This document shows positions 8,077-20,901 of a DNA stretch of 40,526 bases, piece after piece. Origin of the DNA: Oscillospiraceae bacterium (lineage in GTDB: Bacteria > Bacillota > Clostridia > Oscillospirales > Oscillospiraceae); the NCBI GenBank assembly GCA_021768185.1, contig JAETNP010000038.1, positions 1-40,526 of the forward strand, written 5' to 3'. How positions within the stretch are numbered: position 1 is the stretch's first letter; the number at the start of each line of letters is the position of its first letter. Made by a program: the position numbers and the translations under genes. Below the pieces are notes generated by a model that was given only the letters and a program-made list of their open reading frames with translations, was not told the origin of the DNA and ran no database searches.

Positions 8077-9444
8077 ATGGTTCAGTTGTGGAAGGACGAA
8101 GCGGTCCAATGGCGGCTGAGGCTGTGCTTCGATGGCAAGGCGGGCTCACTGGAGATGGGAGAACAGCCCCGGCAGCTGGTCCTGCACCTGGGAGACCGGG
8201 AGAAGTCAGATGCTGAGGCGCTGCGCCGGAGTGCCGCCAAGGCGGTGAAACAGATCGCGTCCCTGGGCGGCGGAAGTGCGCTGCTGGACGCCGAACCGGC
8301 AGTGGAAGCCCTGGGCGCAGAAGGATTGGCGGCCCTGATCCAGGGCGCGGAGCTGGCGCTCTACCGCCAGGAGAACTGGAAGGAGGAGAAGCCGGAGGAC
8401 AAGGAGGTGCCGCTGTACCTGGAGGGTACGGCGGGTGTGGACGCTGCCGCCGTGGTGGCGGAAACCCGGACGTTGGATCGCTGGATCTGCTTCGCCCGGG
8501 ATCTGGTCAACCGGCCCGCCAACAAACTGACGCCGGACATGCTGGCCCGGTGCGTCGCCGAGACGGCGGAAAAGACCGGAGTCGAGTGCCGGGTGCTGGA
8601 CGAGAAGGAGACCCGGGCGCTGGGCATGGAGGCCTTCCACGCCGTAGGCGACAGCTCCGCCAATCCGCCCAGGCTCATCGTGCTGCGCTGGCGGGGCGGA
8701 AAGGAGGGGGACGCTCCCATCGCCCTGGTGGGCAAGGGGGTGTGCTTCGACTCCGGCGGATACAGCCTGAAGCCCTCTGCGAGCATGAGGGGTATGAAGG
8801 GGGACATGGCCGGCGGCGCGGCGGTGTGCGGCGCGCTCTTCGCTCTGGCGGAGAACCGGGTACCCGTAAACGCTGTGGCGGTGGTCCCGGCGGTGGAAAA
8901 CCGCATCTCGCCGGCCAGCTTCCTTCCGGATGACGTCATCGGCTCCATGTCCGGGAAGACCATTGAGATCGGCAGCACCGATGCCGAGGGACGGCTTATT
9001 CTGGCGGACGCTATCACCTACGCCATTGCACAGGAGAAGGCCTGTAAAGTTGTGGACATCGCTACCCTTACCGGGGCCATGGCCCGGATGCTGGGGGACG
9101 TGGCCGCAGGCGTTATGGCAAACGACGACGAGTTCTTCGCCGACCTCCAGGCAGCCGCGGAGCGCAGCGGGGAGAAATTCTGGCGGGTGCCCGACTATCC
9201 GGAGTACAGGAAGCTCATCGAGTCGCCGGTGGCGGATCTGTATAACTCCAGCGACGGATGCGGAGCCATCGCGGCGGGGCTGTTCCTGTCCGCCTTCGCC
9301 GGGGAGACCCCCTGGCTGCATCTGGACATTGCCGGGACGGCCTGGTCCGGGAAGCTCAGCCAGCCCTATCAGCCCAAGGGGGCCACGGGCATGGGGGCCG
9401 CCACCCTGTATCAGCTGTGCAGGGTGATGGGTGAAAAGGCATAA
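8077..9444 (+). CDS. M17 leucyl aminopeptidase family protein
   Basis: A 455-residue cytosolic metallopeptidase that removes N-terminal residues from peptides. The C-terminal catalytic domain has the full M17 set: VGKGVCFDSGG with Lys220 and Asp225, SLKP with Lys232, MKGDMAGGAA with Asp243, and STDAEGRL with Asp302, Glu304 and Arg306 (usually NTDAEGRL; here Asn is Ser). The N-terminal domain is divergent, as is usual. ATG 8077 sits 10 bases after AGGAGG. It lies 70 bases after the HD gene and ends at a strong two-way terminator shared with rpoC. Confidence 0.93.
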   Translation: MVQLWKDEAVQWRLRLCFDGKAGSLEMGEQPRQLVLHLGDREKSDAEALRRSAAKAVKQIASLGGGSALLDAEPAVEALGAEGLAALIQGAELALYRQENWKEEKPEDKEVPLYLEGTAGVDAAAVVAETRTLDRWICFARDLVNRPANKLTPDMLARCVAETAEKTGVECRVLDEKETRALGMEAFHAVGDSSANPPRLIVLRWRGGKEGDAPIALVGKGVCFDSGGYSLKPSASMRGMKGDMAGGAAVCGALFALAENRVPVNAVAVVPAVENRISPASFLPDDVIGSMSGKTIEIGSTDAEGRLILADAITYAIAQEKACKVVDIATLTGAMARMLGDVAAGVMANDDEFFADLQAAAERSGEKFWRVPDYPEYRKLIESPVADLYNSSDGCGAIAAGLFLSAFAGETPWLHLDIAGTAWSGKLSQPYQPKGATGMGAATLYQLCRVMGEKA

Positions 9445-9455
9445 AGACAGCAAGC

Positions 9456-9491
9456 AAAAAATGGAAGCCGCACAAGCGGCTTCCATTTTTT
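9456..9491. terminator. Bidirectional terminator
   Basis: AAAAAATGGAAGCCGC and GCGGCTTCCATTTTTT around an ACAA loop. It serves the aminopeptidase (plus) and rpoC (minus), which converge here. Confidence 0.92.
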
Positions 9492-9509
9492 ATCTTATAA
9501 GGCTTACGC

Positions 9510-13187
<3,678 letters not shown>

Positions 13188-13205
13188 TTATCCAGCTCCT
13201 CCCGG

Positions 13206-14548
<1,343 letters not shown>

Positions 14549-14561
<13 letters not shown>

Positions 14562-16696
14562 CAGGATGTTCCGGCCCAGGGCGATCTCGTGACCTCGCCG
14601 TCGCCCTCCGCCAGGACCACGATCTCGGAATCCATGCAGATCTTGTGCTCCATGCCGGTGCCGATGATGGGGGCCTCGGGCCGGAGCAGGGGCACCGCCT
14701 GACGCTGCATGTTGGCGCCCATGAGGGCCCGGTTGGCGTCGTCGTTGGGCAGGAAGGGGATCATGGCGGAGGCGATGGACACCATCATCCGGGGGCTGAT
14801 GTCCACGAAGTCCACCTTTTCCTTCTCCACGCCGATGATCTCGTCCCGGTGGCGGCAGGTGATGCGCTCGTTGATGAAATGGCCCTCCTCGTCGGTGGGC
14901 TCCGCCGCCTGGGCCACGATATACTGGTCCTCCACGTCGGCGGTCATGTAGACCACCTCGTCGGTGACCCGGCCCGTGGCGTGGTCCACCTTCCGGAAGG
15001 GGGCCTCAATGAAGCCGTACTCGTTGATTCGGGCGTAAGTGGCCAGATAGTTGATAAGGCCGATGTTGGGGCCTTCGGGAGTCTCGATGGGGCACATGCG
15101 GCCGTAGTGGCTGTAGTGGACGTCGCGCACGTCCATGCTGGCCCGCTCGCGGCTGAGGCCGCCGGGGCCCAGGGCGGAAAGACGCCGCTTGTGGGTCAGC
15201 TCCGCCAGAGGGTTGGTCTGGTCCATGAACTGGCTCAGGGGGGAGGAGCCGAAGAACTCTTTAATGGCCGCGGTGACGGGCCGGATGTTGATGAGGCTCT
15301 GGGGGGTGACGATGTCCAGGTCCTGGATGGTCATGCGCTCCCGGATGACCCGCTCCATGCGGGAGAAGCCGATGCGGAACTGATTCTGCAGCAGCTCGCC
15401 CACGCACCGCAGGCGGCGGTTGCCCAGGTGGTCGATGTCGTCCTTGGTGGCCAGACCCTTGGCCAGGGCGTTCATATAGTTGATGGAGGCGAAGATGTCG
15501 TCCACGATGATGTGCTTGGGCACCAGGTCGTCGGCGTGGGTGCGGATGGCATATTTGAGGTCGTCGCCCTCGTACTGCTCCAGCAGTTCCTGAAGGACGG
15601 AGAAGCGCACCCGCTCCTTGATGCCGCACTCCGCGGCGGGGTCAAAGTCCACATAGCGGCTCATGTCGCACATGTGGTTGGAGAAAATGCGGAGGGGCTG
15701 GCCGTCCACGTCCACGATGACCTCGTTGACGCCGATGGCGTCCAGCTCCCGCAGCTCGGCCCGGGTGAGCACGTGGCCCGGCTCATGGAGCAGCTCGCCG
15801 GTAGCGGGATGGACCACCGGCTCCACCAGGGTCCGCTCCGCGGCCCGGGCCCACAATGCCAGCTTCTTGTTGAACTTGTAGCGGCCCACAGTGCTCAGGT
15901 CGTACCGGCGGGGGTCGAAGAACAGGCCGTTGATGAGGTTCTCGGCGGAGTCCACCGTGGGGGGCTCGCCGGGGCGCAGCTTGCGGTAGATCTCCAGCAG
16001 CGCGTCCTCATAGCTCTTGCAGGAATCCTTCTCCAGGGTGGCCCGGATGGTGGCGTCGCCGCCGAAGGCGTCCAGAATGTCGCCGTCCTCCCGGAGGCCC
16101 AGGGCGCGGATGAGGCAGGTGATGGGCAGCTTGCGGTTTTTGTCGATGCGGACCCAGAACAGCTCGTTGGAGTCGGTCTCATACTCCAGCCAGGCGCCCC
16201 GGTAGGGGATCAGCTGGGCGGTCAGGATGGGCAGGTCGGTCTTGACGTCCATCTCCTTGCCGTAGTAGATGCCGGGGGAGCGGACGATCTGGGAGACCAC
16301 CACACGCTCCGCGCCGTTGACGATGAAGGTGCCGGACTTGGTCATCAGGGGGAAGTCCCCCATGAAGATCTCCTGCTCCTTGATGACGTCCGTCTTCTTG
16401 TTGCGCAGGCGCACCCGGACCTTCAGGGGCGCGGCGTAGTTCACGTCCCGGGCCTTGCACTCCTCCACGTCATACTTGGGCGGCTCGTCCATGCTGTAGT
16501 CGATGAAGCTCAGCTCCAGGGTGTCGGCGTAGTCGCTGATGACGCCCACGTCGGCGAATACCGCCTGCAGGCCGGTGTCCAGGAACCACTGGTAGGAGTC
16601 CTTCTGGATCTCCAGCAGGTTGGGCATGGGCATGATCTCCTCATGCCGGGCGAAGTTTTTCCGCAGCGTTTTGCCGTAGTACTTGTCCTTGGCCAT
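14549..16696 (-). CDS. rpoB: RNA polymerase beta subunit, N-terminal part (broken frame)
   Basis: N-terminal part of beta, including the rifampicin-site region [20 protein letters not shown] and [11 protein letters not shown], and [18 protein letters not shown]. Homology stops after [10 protein letters not shown] near 14595. The frame then reads about 15 unrelated residues to a stop. Roughly 70 residues normally follow before the EIALGRN block, including the conserved SNQ-TC--Q motif; these are absent, and the downstream part resumes in another frame. Since rpoB is essential, an assembly or sequencing error is the likeliest cause. The start ATG has only a weak ribosome site (GAGAG). The gene is preceded by its own promoter and not by rplJL. 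Confidence 0.92.
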
Positions 16697-16921
16697 CTTG
16701 TAACTCTCATCTGCCTTTCCGCGCCCCGCCTCCGGAAGGGGAGGAGGGACGTCTGATTTTCACGAGGATATGATACACACGGATGGGTTGATAATTTTAA
16801 TGCAATTTGCTATTGCCTTTTTCGTGGGAAACTGCTATACTGGAATTAGCTTGGAGGATTAGCTCCGCTCCTCCTTTTAGTCATAGCGCTTTAGTTTACC
16901 ATTTTCCCCTTGATTTGTCAA
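16697..16921 (-). promoter_or_regulatory. rpoBC promoter and leader
   Basis: On the minus strand TTGACA (16921-16916), 17 bp, TAAACT (16898-16893) is a strong sigma-A promoter. It gives a leader of about 190 nt before rpoB. The leader holds a hairpin built on GGAGGA/TCCTCC (about 16850-16876) and a second GC-rich hairpin near 16720-16745, possible attenuation sites. Confidence 0.8.
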
Positions 16922-16999
16922 GGGGGATTTTTGCGCTTTTGGGGGAAGAAGGCCAAAGACGATTACTTCCACCACAGCTGAATGAATAAGATTTTCCAG

Positions 17000-17031
17000 A
17001 AAAAGGTCCCGCAGCGGTGCGGGACCTTTTT
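17000..17031. terminator. Bidirectional terminator upstream of rpoB
   Basis: AAAAAGGTCCCGCA and TGCGGGACCTTTTT around GCGG. It has T tracts on both strands but no gene immediately on either side. It may insulate rpoBC from transcription arriving from the right, or end a ribosomal-protein transcript lost from this site. Confidence 0.85.
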
Positions 17032-17080
17032 CTGTCAGGCGGGATTCGACATTTTTCCCTATTTTCCAAGAGAAAGCCTA

Positions 17081-17109
17081 TTGAAAATGAAAAGAGGATA
17101 TTGTATACT
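17081..17109 (+). promoter_or_regulatory. Promoter for the pseudouridine synthase/exonuclease pair
   Basis: TTGAAA, 17 bp, TATACT. Transcription would start near 17116 and run through the whole structured repeat (17144-17455) as a 350-nt leader before the first gene at 17471. Confidence 0.65.
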
Positions 17110-17143
17110 ACTGCCGTATTGAGAGTGCGGCGCATGAGCTGAC

Positions 17144-17455
17144 GGGAACTCCCGGGCGCTGTTTGCCGCGAAGTTTATATGACCACTCAGTGGTCATATA
17201 AACTTCAATTTTGCACAGCCACTCGATGTGGCTGTTGCAAAATCTATGCGGCAAATGCGCTTAAAGCCGCGCGGTTTGGGATTGTACTGTGAAGAAGATT
17301 TTTTTGGGCGCGGCTTTTGGGGGAATTTCGCGCCCTGCGGGGCGCGACCAGAGGCTTTGCCTCTGGACTCCACAGCCTTTCTTGGGACGTCATTCGACCT
17401 CCGGTCGAACGACTGTCCCGGCAGCTGTTAGCTGCCCGGCCGGCGAAACTTTTAT
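17144..17455 (+). repeat. Structured inverted repeat, left copy
   Basis: About 310 bp. Starts GACGGGAACTCCCGGGCGCTGTT and ends GGCGAAACTTTTATTTT. The same element occurs on the minus strand at 19327-19545. Shared blocks include GCGCTTAAAGCCGCGCG and GGGCGCGGCTTTTGGGG. Helices vary with pairing kept: CCAGAGGCTTTGCCTCTGG here against GCAGGGGCTTTGCCCCTGC in the right copy. The first variable slot is closed by TTTGCCGC/GCGGCAAA and holds two long hairpins; in the right copy it holds one. An extra pair of hairpins (about 17385-17440) is unique to this copy. Confidence 0.8.
17170..17206. repeat. 37-bp perfect palindrome
   Basis: GAAGTTTATATGACCACT, one central C, then its exact reverse complement: an 18-bp stem that could extrude as a cruciform or fold as an RNA hairpin without loop bases. 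A second near-perfect hairpin (TTTTGCACAGCCAC ... GTGGCTGTTGCAAAA, about 17210-17245) follows at once. Both lie inside the outer stem TTTGCCGC/GCGGCAAA, a three-way-junction layout. Confidence 0.9.
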
Positions 17456-17470
17456 TTTGTGGGGGCGTGT

Positions 17471-18442
17471 ATGGCGGCGCTGGAGCTTGAGATCACACAT
17501 GAGCTATCCGGCCGGACGGTAAAGAGCCTGCTGCGCGGGGAGCTTGGTCTCTCCTCGACCCTCATCAGCCGCCTGAAACGGACCGAGACCGGCCTCACCG
17601 CCAACGGTACCCGCGTCTTCACCAGCGCCGTCCTCCATGAGGGGGACCGCCTTGCGGTAGACCTGACCGCAGCAGAGCGCACCGCCAATGTACAGCCTAT
17701 GCCCATGGCGCTGGATATCCTCTTCGAGGACGAACACCTGCTGGTGGTCAATAAGCCCGCGCCTCTGGCCTGCATTCCATCCTCTCTGGTTCCCGGGGAA
17801 CCCACCCTGGCGGCGGGACTGCTGTACCATCTGGGGGAGGGGGCCTCTCTCCACCTGGTCAACCGTCTGGACCGTGGGACTACCGGCGTGATGGCGGCGG
17901 CGAAGAGCGCCTACGTCCATAACCTCCTCCGGGAGCGTCTTCATACCGGGGATTTCCATCGTACCTATCTGGCCGTCTGTATCGGCGTCCCGAAGCCGGA
18001 AGCAGGGGAGATATGTCTGCCCATTGCCCGTGACCCGTCTTCGGCCGTCAAACGGCGCGTGGACCCGTCGGGCAAGACGGCGGAGACCGCCTACCATGTC
18101 CTGTCGCGAAGCGGCGGCCTGACCCTGGTGGAGCTGACGCCCCGCACGGGGCGGACCCATCAGCTGCGGGTCCATATGGCGGCCCTGGGCTGTCCCCTGG
18201 CGGGGGATTGGCTCTACGGGACAGAGGACCGGGACCTGATCGCCCGGCCCGCCCTTCACGCCGCCCGATTGGAGCTGATTCATCCGGTGACCGGGGAGGC
18301 GCTGGCGCTGGAGGCCCCGTTGCCGGAGGATATGAAAAAACTATTGGAGCGAGACAGCTATGGCAGAGTTGATTTTTCTGGATCTGGAGTGGAACACCAC
18401 ATTCTACCGCAACAAATCCGGGGAGAGGGTCCCCTTCCATGA
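17471..18442 (+). CDS. RluA/RluD-family pseudouridine synthase
   Basis: Isomerises specific uridines in rRNA or tRNA to pseudouridine. An S4-like N-terminal segment (about 1-70) is followed by the synthase domain: LFEDEHLLVVNKPAPL, then NRLDRGTTGVM with the catalytic Asp (usually HRLDRxTSG; His is Asn here), and LTPRTGRTHQLRVHMAALGCPLAGDWLYG. The exact target cannot be read from sequence. ATG 17471 has GGGGG just upstream; GTG 17459 has no ribosome site. The last 30 or so residues after DMKKLLERDS read out over the start of the exonuclease gene, an 83-base overlap; this tail is unlike the family and suggests a lost stop or small frameshift. Confidence 0.88.
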   Translation: MAALELEITHELSGRTVKSLLRGELGLSSTLISRLKRTETGLTANGTRVFTSAVLHEGDRLAVDLTAAERTANVQPMPMALDILFEDEHLLVVNKPAPLACIPSSLVPGEPTLAAGLLYHLGEGASLHLVNRLDRGTTGVMAAAKSAYVHNLLRERLHTGDFHRTYLAVCIGVPKPEAGEICLPIARDPSSAVKRRVDPSGKTAETAYHVLSRSGGLTLVELTPRTGRTHQLRVHMAALGCPLAGDWLYGTEDRDLIARPALHAARLELIHPVTGEALALEAPLPEDMKKLLERDSYGRVDFSGSGVEHHILPQQIRGEGPLP

Positions 18443-19316
18443 GCTCATCGAGGTAGCCGCCATGAAGGTGGAGCAGGATACCGGCGCAATGCTGGACTCC
18501 TTCCACAGCTACATCCATCCCAAGGCCAGCCGCAAGCTGGAGAGCCGCACCTACCGTCTCCTGCCCTACGAGCGGGAGGAGCTGCGCGCCCTGCTGGCCG
18601 ACGCCCCGGGGTTTCTGGACCTGGGACCGGCGTTTCTGCGCTGGTGCGGTGAGAACCCCGTGTTCGTGGAGTGGGGGAACAACGACGTGGAGGTCCTGCT
18701 GGACAACTTCGCTTTTCACCGGCTGTCCTTTGACGAGGACTGGAAGTGCGAATACTTTGACCTGCAATATATGTATCAGAAGCTCATCGAGGGCAGTCTG
18801 GGCTGCCAGCCCTCCCTGGAGAAGGCGGTGACGGAGCTGGGTATCGAGACGGACCTGGACTTCCACTCCGCCTGGAACGACACCTATTATACAATCATGG
18901 TCTATCAGGCCATGCTGGACCGTTTCGAGGACATGTCCATGTTCCACCGCCCTCCCAAGCATAAGGGCGTGCCTCCTCTGTGGGAACTGGATCTGGGCAG
19001 TTACGATACCCGCTGGGCCTGCAAGAACCGGAAGGAGGTGGCCCAGCCGGTGTGTCCGATCTGCGGCCAGTCTCTGTCAGCGGGCCGCTGGGTGCGGACC
19101 ACGCCCACGGAGCAGGTGCTGCGGTGCAAGTGTCTGGAGCACCGGCGGCTGTATATGGCGGTGACGGTGGAGAAAGACGGCAGGCAGTGGGCCGCCAAGG
19201 CGGCAATCTATAAGGAGGCCGGACCCATCGCCGAGCGCTACCGGAAGACTGTGCGGAAGCTCCAGGAGGGCAGCCGCCGTAAGAGCCGTGAAAAGGCGGA
19301 GCAGGCAGCGGGGTAA
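18360..19316 (+). CDS. DEDDh-type 3'-5' exonuclease
   Basis: A 318-residue exonuclease of the DnaQ/ERI-1 type. The N-terminus LIFLDLEWN has the first acidic pair (DxE). VFVEWGNNDVEVL fits the second motif. DFHSAWNDTYYT supplies the His and final Asp of the DEDDh set. The C-terminal third has CPICG and CKCLEH, possibly a zinc-binding ribbon. It probably trims RNA or DNA 3' ends; the substrate is unknown. ATG 18360 follows TTGGAGCGAG. It overlaps the pseudouridine synthase frame, so the two are cotranscribed and likely both act on RNA. Confidence 0.85.
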   Translation: MAELIFLDLEWNTTFYRNKSGERVPFHELIEVAAMKVEQDTGAMLDSFHSYIHPKASRKLESRTYRLLPYEREELRALLADAPGFLDLGPAFLRWCGENPVFVEWGNNDVEVLLDNFAFHRLSFDEDWKCEYFDLQYMYQKLIEGSLGCQPSLEKAVTELGIETDLDFHSAWNDTYYTIMVYQAMLDRFEDMSMFHRPPKHKGVPPLWELDLGSYDTRWACKNRKEVAQPVCPICGQSLSAGRWVRTTPTEQVLRCKCLEHRRLYMAVTVEKDGRQWAAKAAIYKEAGPIAERYRKTVRKLQEGSRRKSREKAEQAAG

Positions 19317-19326
19317 CCGCAATGTG

Positions 19327-19545
19327 CGTAAATTAAAAGTTTCGCCGGACTTTTCAAAGGCCGTGAGGTGCAGGGGCAAAGCCCCTGCCCGCGTCCCGCA
19401 GGACGCGGAATTCCCCAAAAGCCGCGCCCAAAAGAATCTAACAAAAAGCACAATCCCAAACCCGCGCGGCTTTAAGCGCATTCACCGCAAAATCTTTTGC
19501 GGTGAACAGCGCCCGGGAGTTCCCGTCGATTGATGATCCGCATTT
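19327..19545 (-). repeat. Structured inverted repeat, right copy
   Basis: Minus-strand copy of the element at 17144-17455, shorter at about 215 bp. It keeps both ends (GGGAACTCCCGGGCGCTGTT and GGCGAAACTTTTAAT) and both core blocks. Its first variable slot is a single hairpin, TTCACCGCAAAA/TTTTGCGGTGAA. The CGCGTCC/GGACGCG and CAGGGGC/GCCCCTG stems show compensating differences from the left copy. The two copies face inward around the two-gene pair. Confidence 0.8.
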
Positions 19546-19579
19546 AAAAACAGGCAGGAGCCATTCCACGGCTCCTGCC
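19545..19579 (-). terminator. Terminator of the MBL hydrolase gene
   Basis: Read on the minus strand: GGCAGGAGCC, 7-nt loop, GGCTCCTGCC, then TGTTTTTAAA. It sits just past the stop of the minus-strand gene. Confidence 0.85.
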
Positions 19580-19584
19580 TTATA

Positions 19585-20328
19585 CTATTTCATCCGGCAT
19601 GAACGGTCTGCCAACGGATACAGCCTGACGGCAGAAATACGGTTTTGATATCTTTTCAGATCGTTGCTGTCAAAAGGCTTTCCATGGGCGGGATATAAGA
19701 GGCTGGCGTTTTCAGCCATCAAAATATCCCATGAATGATGAAAGCTGTCTTTATCTTCTATCCAGATCGTGATTCGATTGAGACTGGGTATGCCGTTCAT
19801 TGCGGCGTCTCCACAGAAAATGATATCCCCGATTACCAGGGAGATGGAATCGGACGTATGTCCTGGAGTAAAAAGGATTTTTCCCTGCAGCGCCGTTTCA
19901 AGCCTGGGCTGGGTCTCAGGAGATATTGGAATGAATCTGTCAAGGTGTCGATCTTCAATTGCGGGAAACCGATGCGAACCTTTTCCTGCCAAGGCCATCA
20001 GCCTGCAAAAAGCCAGTGCCATCCGGCCGCTGCATCCGCCGGTAAAGGAGTTCTGTCCTTTTCGGAGTACCGGCAGGGCTTTTTCGCTGACAATGACCTC
20101 TATAGCAGGATATTTTGACAGAAGTTCGTTCAAGAAACCAGCATGGTCGTCATGGGCGTGCGTCAGGAAAACGTACCTGATTTCCGACAGCGCGATTCCC
20201 TGGCGGCGCAGTTTCTTTTCTACAGCCTTGAGCCTGTGGGCATATCCGGTGTCGATCATGACATAGCCGCCCGGCGCGCGATAGACGTAAGTATTCATAG
20301 CTATGCTTCCGGCATTGTATATTTTCAT
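19585..20328 (-). CDS. MBL-fold metallohydrolase
   Basis: A 247-residue metallo-beta-lactamase-fold hydrolase. The metal site is FLTHAHDDHAG (His57, His59, Asp61, His62), with FTPGHTSDS (third His), FCGDAAM (bridging Asp) and YPAHGKPF (last His), the complete dinuclear set. It could be a glyoxalase-II-like, lactonase-like or other hydrolase; the substrate is not readable. The start at 20328 is set by GGAGG just upstream and a protein beginning MKIYNAGSIA. It is a single gene with its own terminator. Its coding sequence looks more A+T-rich than its neighbours, a hint of different ancestry. Confidence 0.88.
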   Translation of the reverse strand: MKIYNAGSIAMNTYVYRAPGGYVMIDTGYAHRLKAVEKKLRRQGIALSEIRYVFLTHAHDDHAGFLNELLSKYPAIEVIVSEKALPVLRKGQNSFTGGCSGRMALAFCRLMALAGKGSHRFPAIEDRHLDRFIPISPETQPRLETALQGKILFTPGHTSDSISLVIGDIIFCGDAAMNGIPSLNRITIWIEDKDSFHHSWDILMAENASLLYPAHGKPFDSNDLKRYQNRISAVRLYPLADRSCRMK

Positions 20329-20467
20329 GGATGCCTCCGATCTTTCTGCCTGCGGACTGCGGTATATGGCGCTGATTATAGCACAGGCTTTCGGTTGATG
20401 CAATAGAAACAAAAACAGCCGGGAAAATCCGGCAGACAGGCATAAGGAAAATATTTTCAGCGACCCC

Positions 20468-20520
20468 TTGACAAACTTATTCTATCGGAGTAGAATACAG
20501 ACATTCTATCGCGATAGAAT
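20468..20520 (+). promoter_or_regulatory. BlaI-gene promoter with two operator dyads
   Basis: TTGACA (20468), 17 bp, TAGAAT (20491). The dyad ATTCTATCGGAGTAGAAT (20479-20496) covers the spacer and -10, and ATTCTATCGCGATAGAAT (20503-20520) covers the start region. The dyad centres are 24 bp apart. BlaI/MecI dimers bind such dyads, so this is probably an autoregulatory site. Confidence 0.85.
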
Positions 20521-20541
20521 CAAACCAAAGGAGCGGCAGAT

Positions 20542-20901
20542 ATGGAATGCAAGATATTTGACAGCGAACTGAAGATCCTGGAGATCCTATGGGAGGGCGG
20601 AGAGCTTCCCGCGAAGGACGTGGCCCTCCGTGCCGCGGAGCTGGTGGGCTGGAGCAAGACCACCACCTACACCGTGCTGAAAAAGTGCGTAGAGAAGGGC
20701 CTGGCGGAGCGGACGGACCCGGGCTTCCGGTGCCGGGCCTTGGTGACCCGTGAGGAGGTCCGGCGGCAGGAGACCCGGGGGCTTATCGACCGGATGTACG
20801 GCGGGTCCGCCGACCGGCTGGTGGCGTCCCTGCTGGAGGGCAAGGCCCTCTCCGGTGAGGAGATTGCCCGGCTGCGGCAGCTGGTGGAGGAACTGAAATG
20901 A
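20542..20901 (+). CDS. BlaI/MecI/CopY-family repressor
   Basis: A 119-residue winged-helix repressor of normal family length. The helix-turn-helix is seen in LEILWEGGELPAKDVALRAA followed by WSKTTTYTVLKKCVEKGLAER. The C-terminal dimerisation half carries MYGGSADRLVASLLEGKALSGEE. In BlaR1/BlaI systems the membrane peptidase relieves repression; the M56 protein encoded 4 bases into this stop codon is the expected partner. The start has AAAGGAG upstream. No beta-lactamase lies nearby, so the inducer need not be a beta-lactam. Confidence 0.95.
   Translation: MECKIFDSELKILEILWEGGELPAKDVALRAAELVGWSKTTTYTVLKKCVEKGLAERTDPGFRCRALVTREEVRRQETRGLIDRMYGGSADRLVASLLEGKALSGEEIARLRQLVEELK

Noticed and set aside
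5685..8078. 797-codon minus-strand frame across the HD gene
   Set aside because: Antisense shadow of the HD protein and the end of the kinase; no ribosome site or domain.
16896..17135. 79-codon minus-strand frame upstream of rpoB
   Set aside because: It spans the two-way terminator and the rpoBC promoter and has no homology I recognise.
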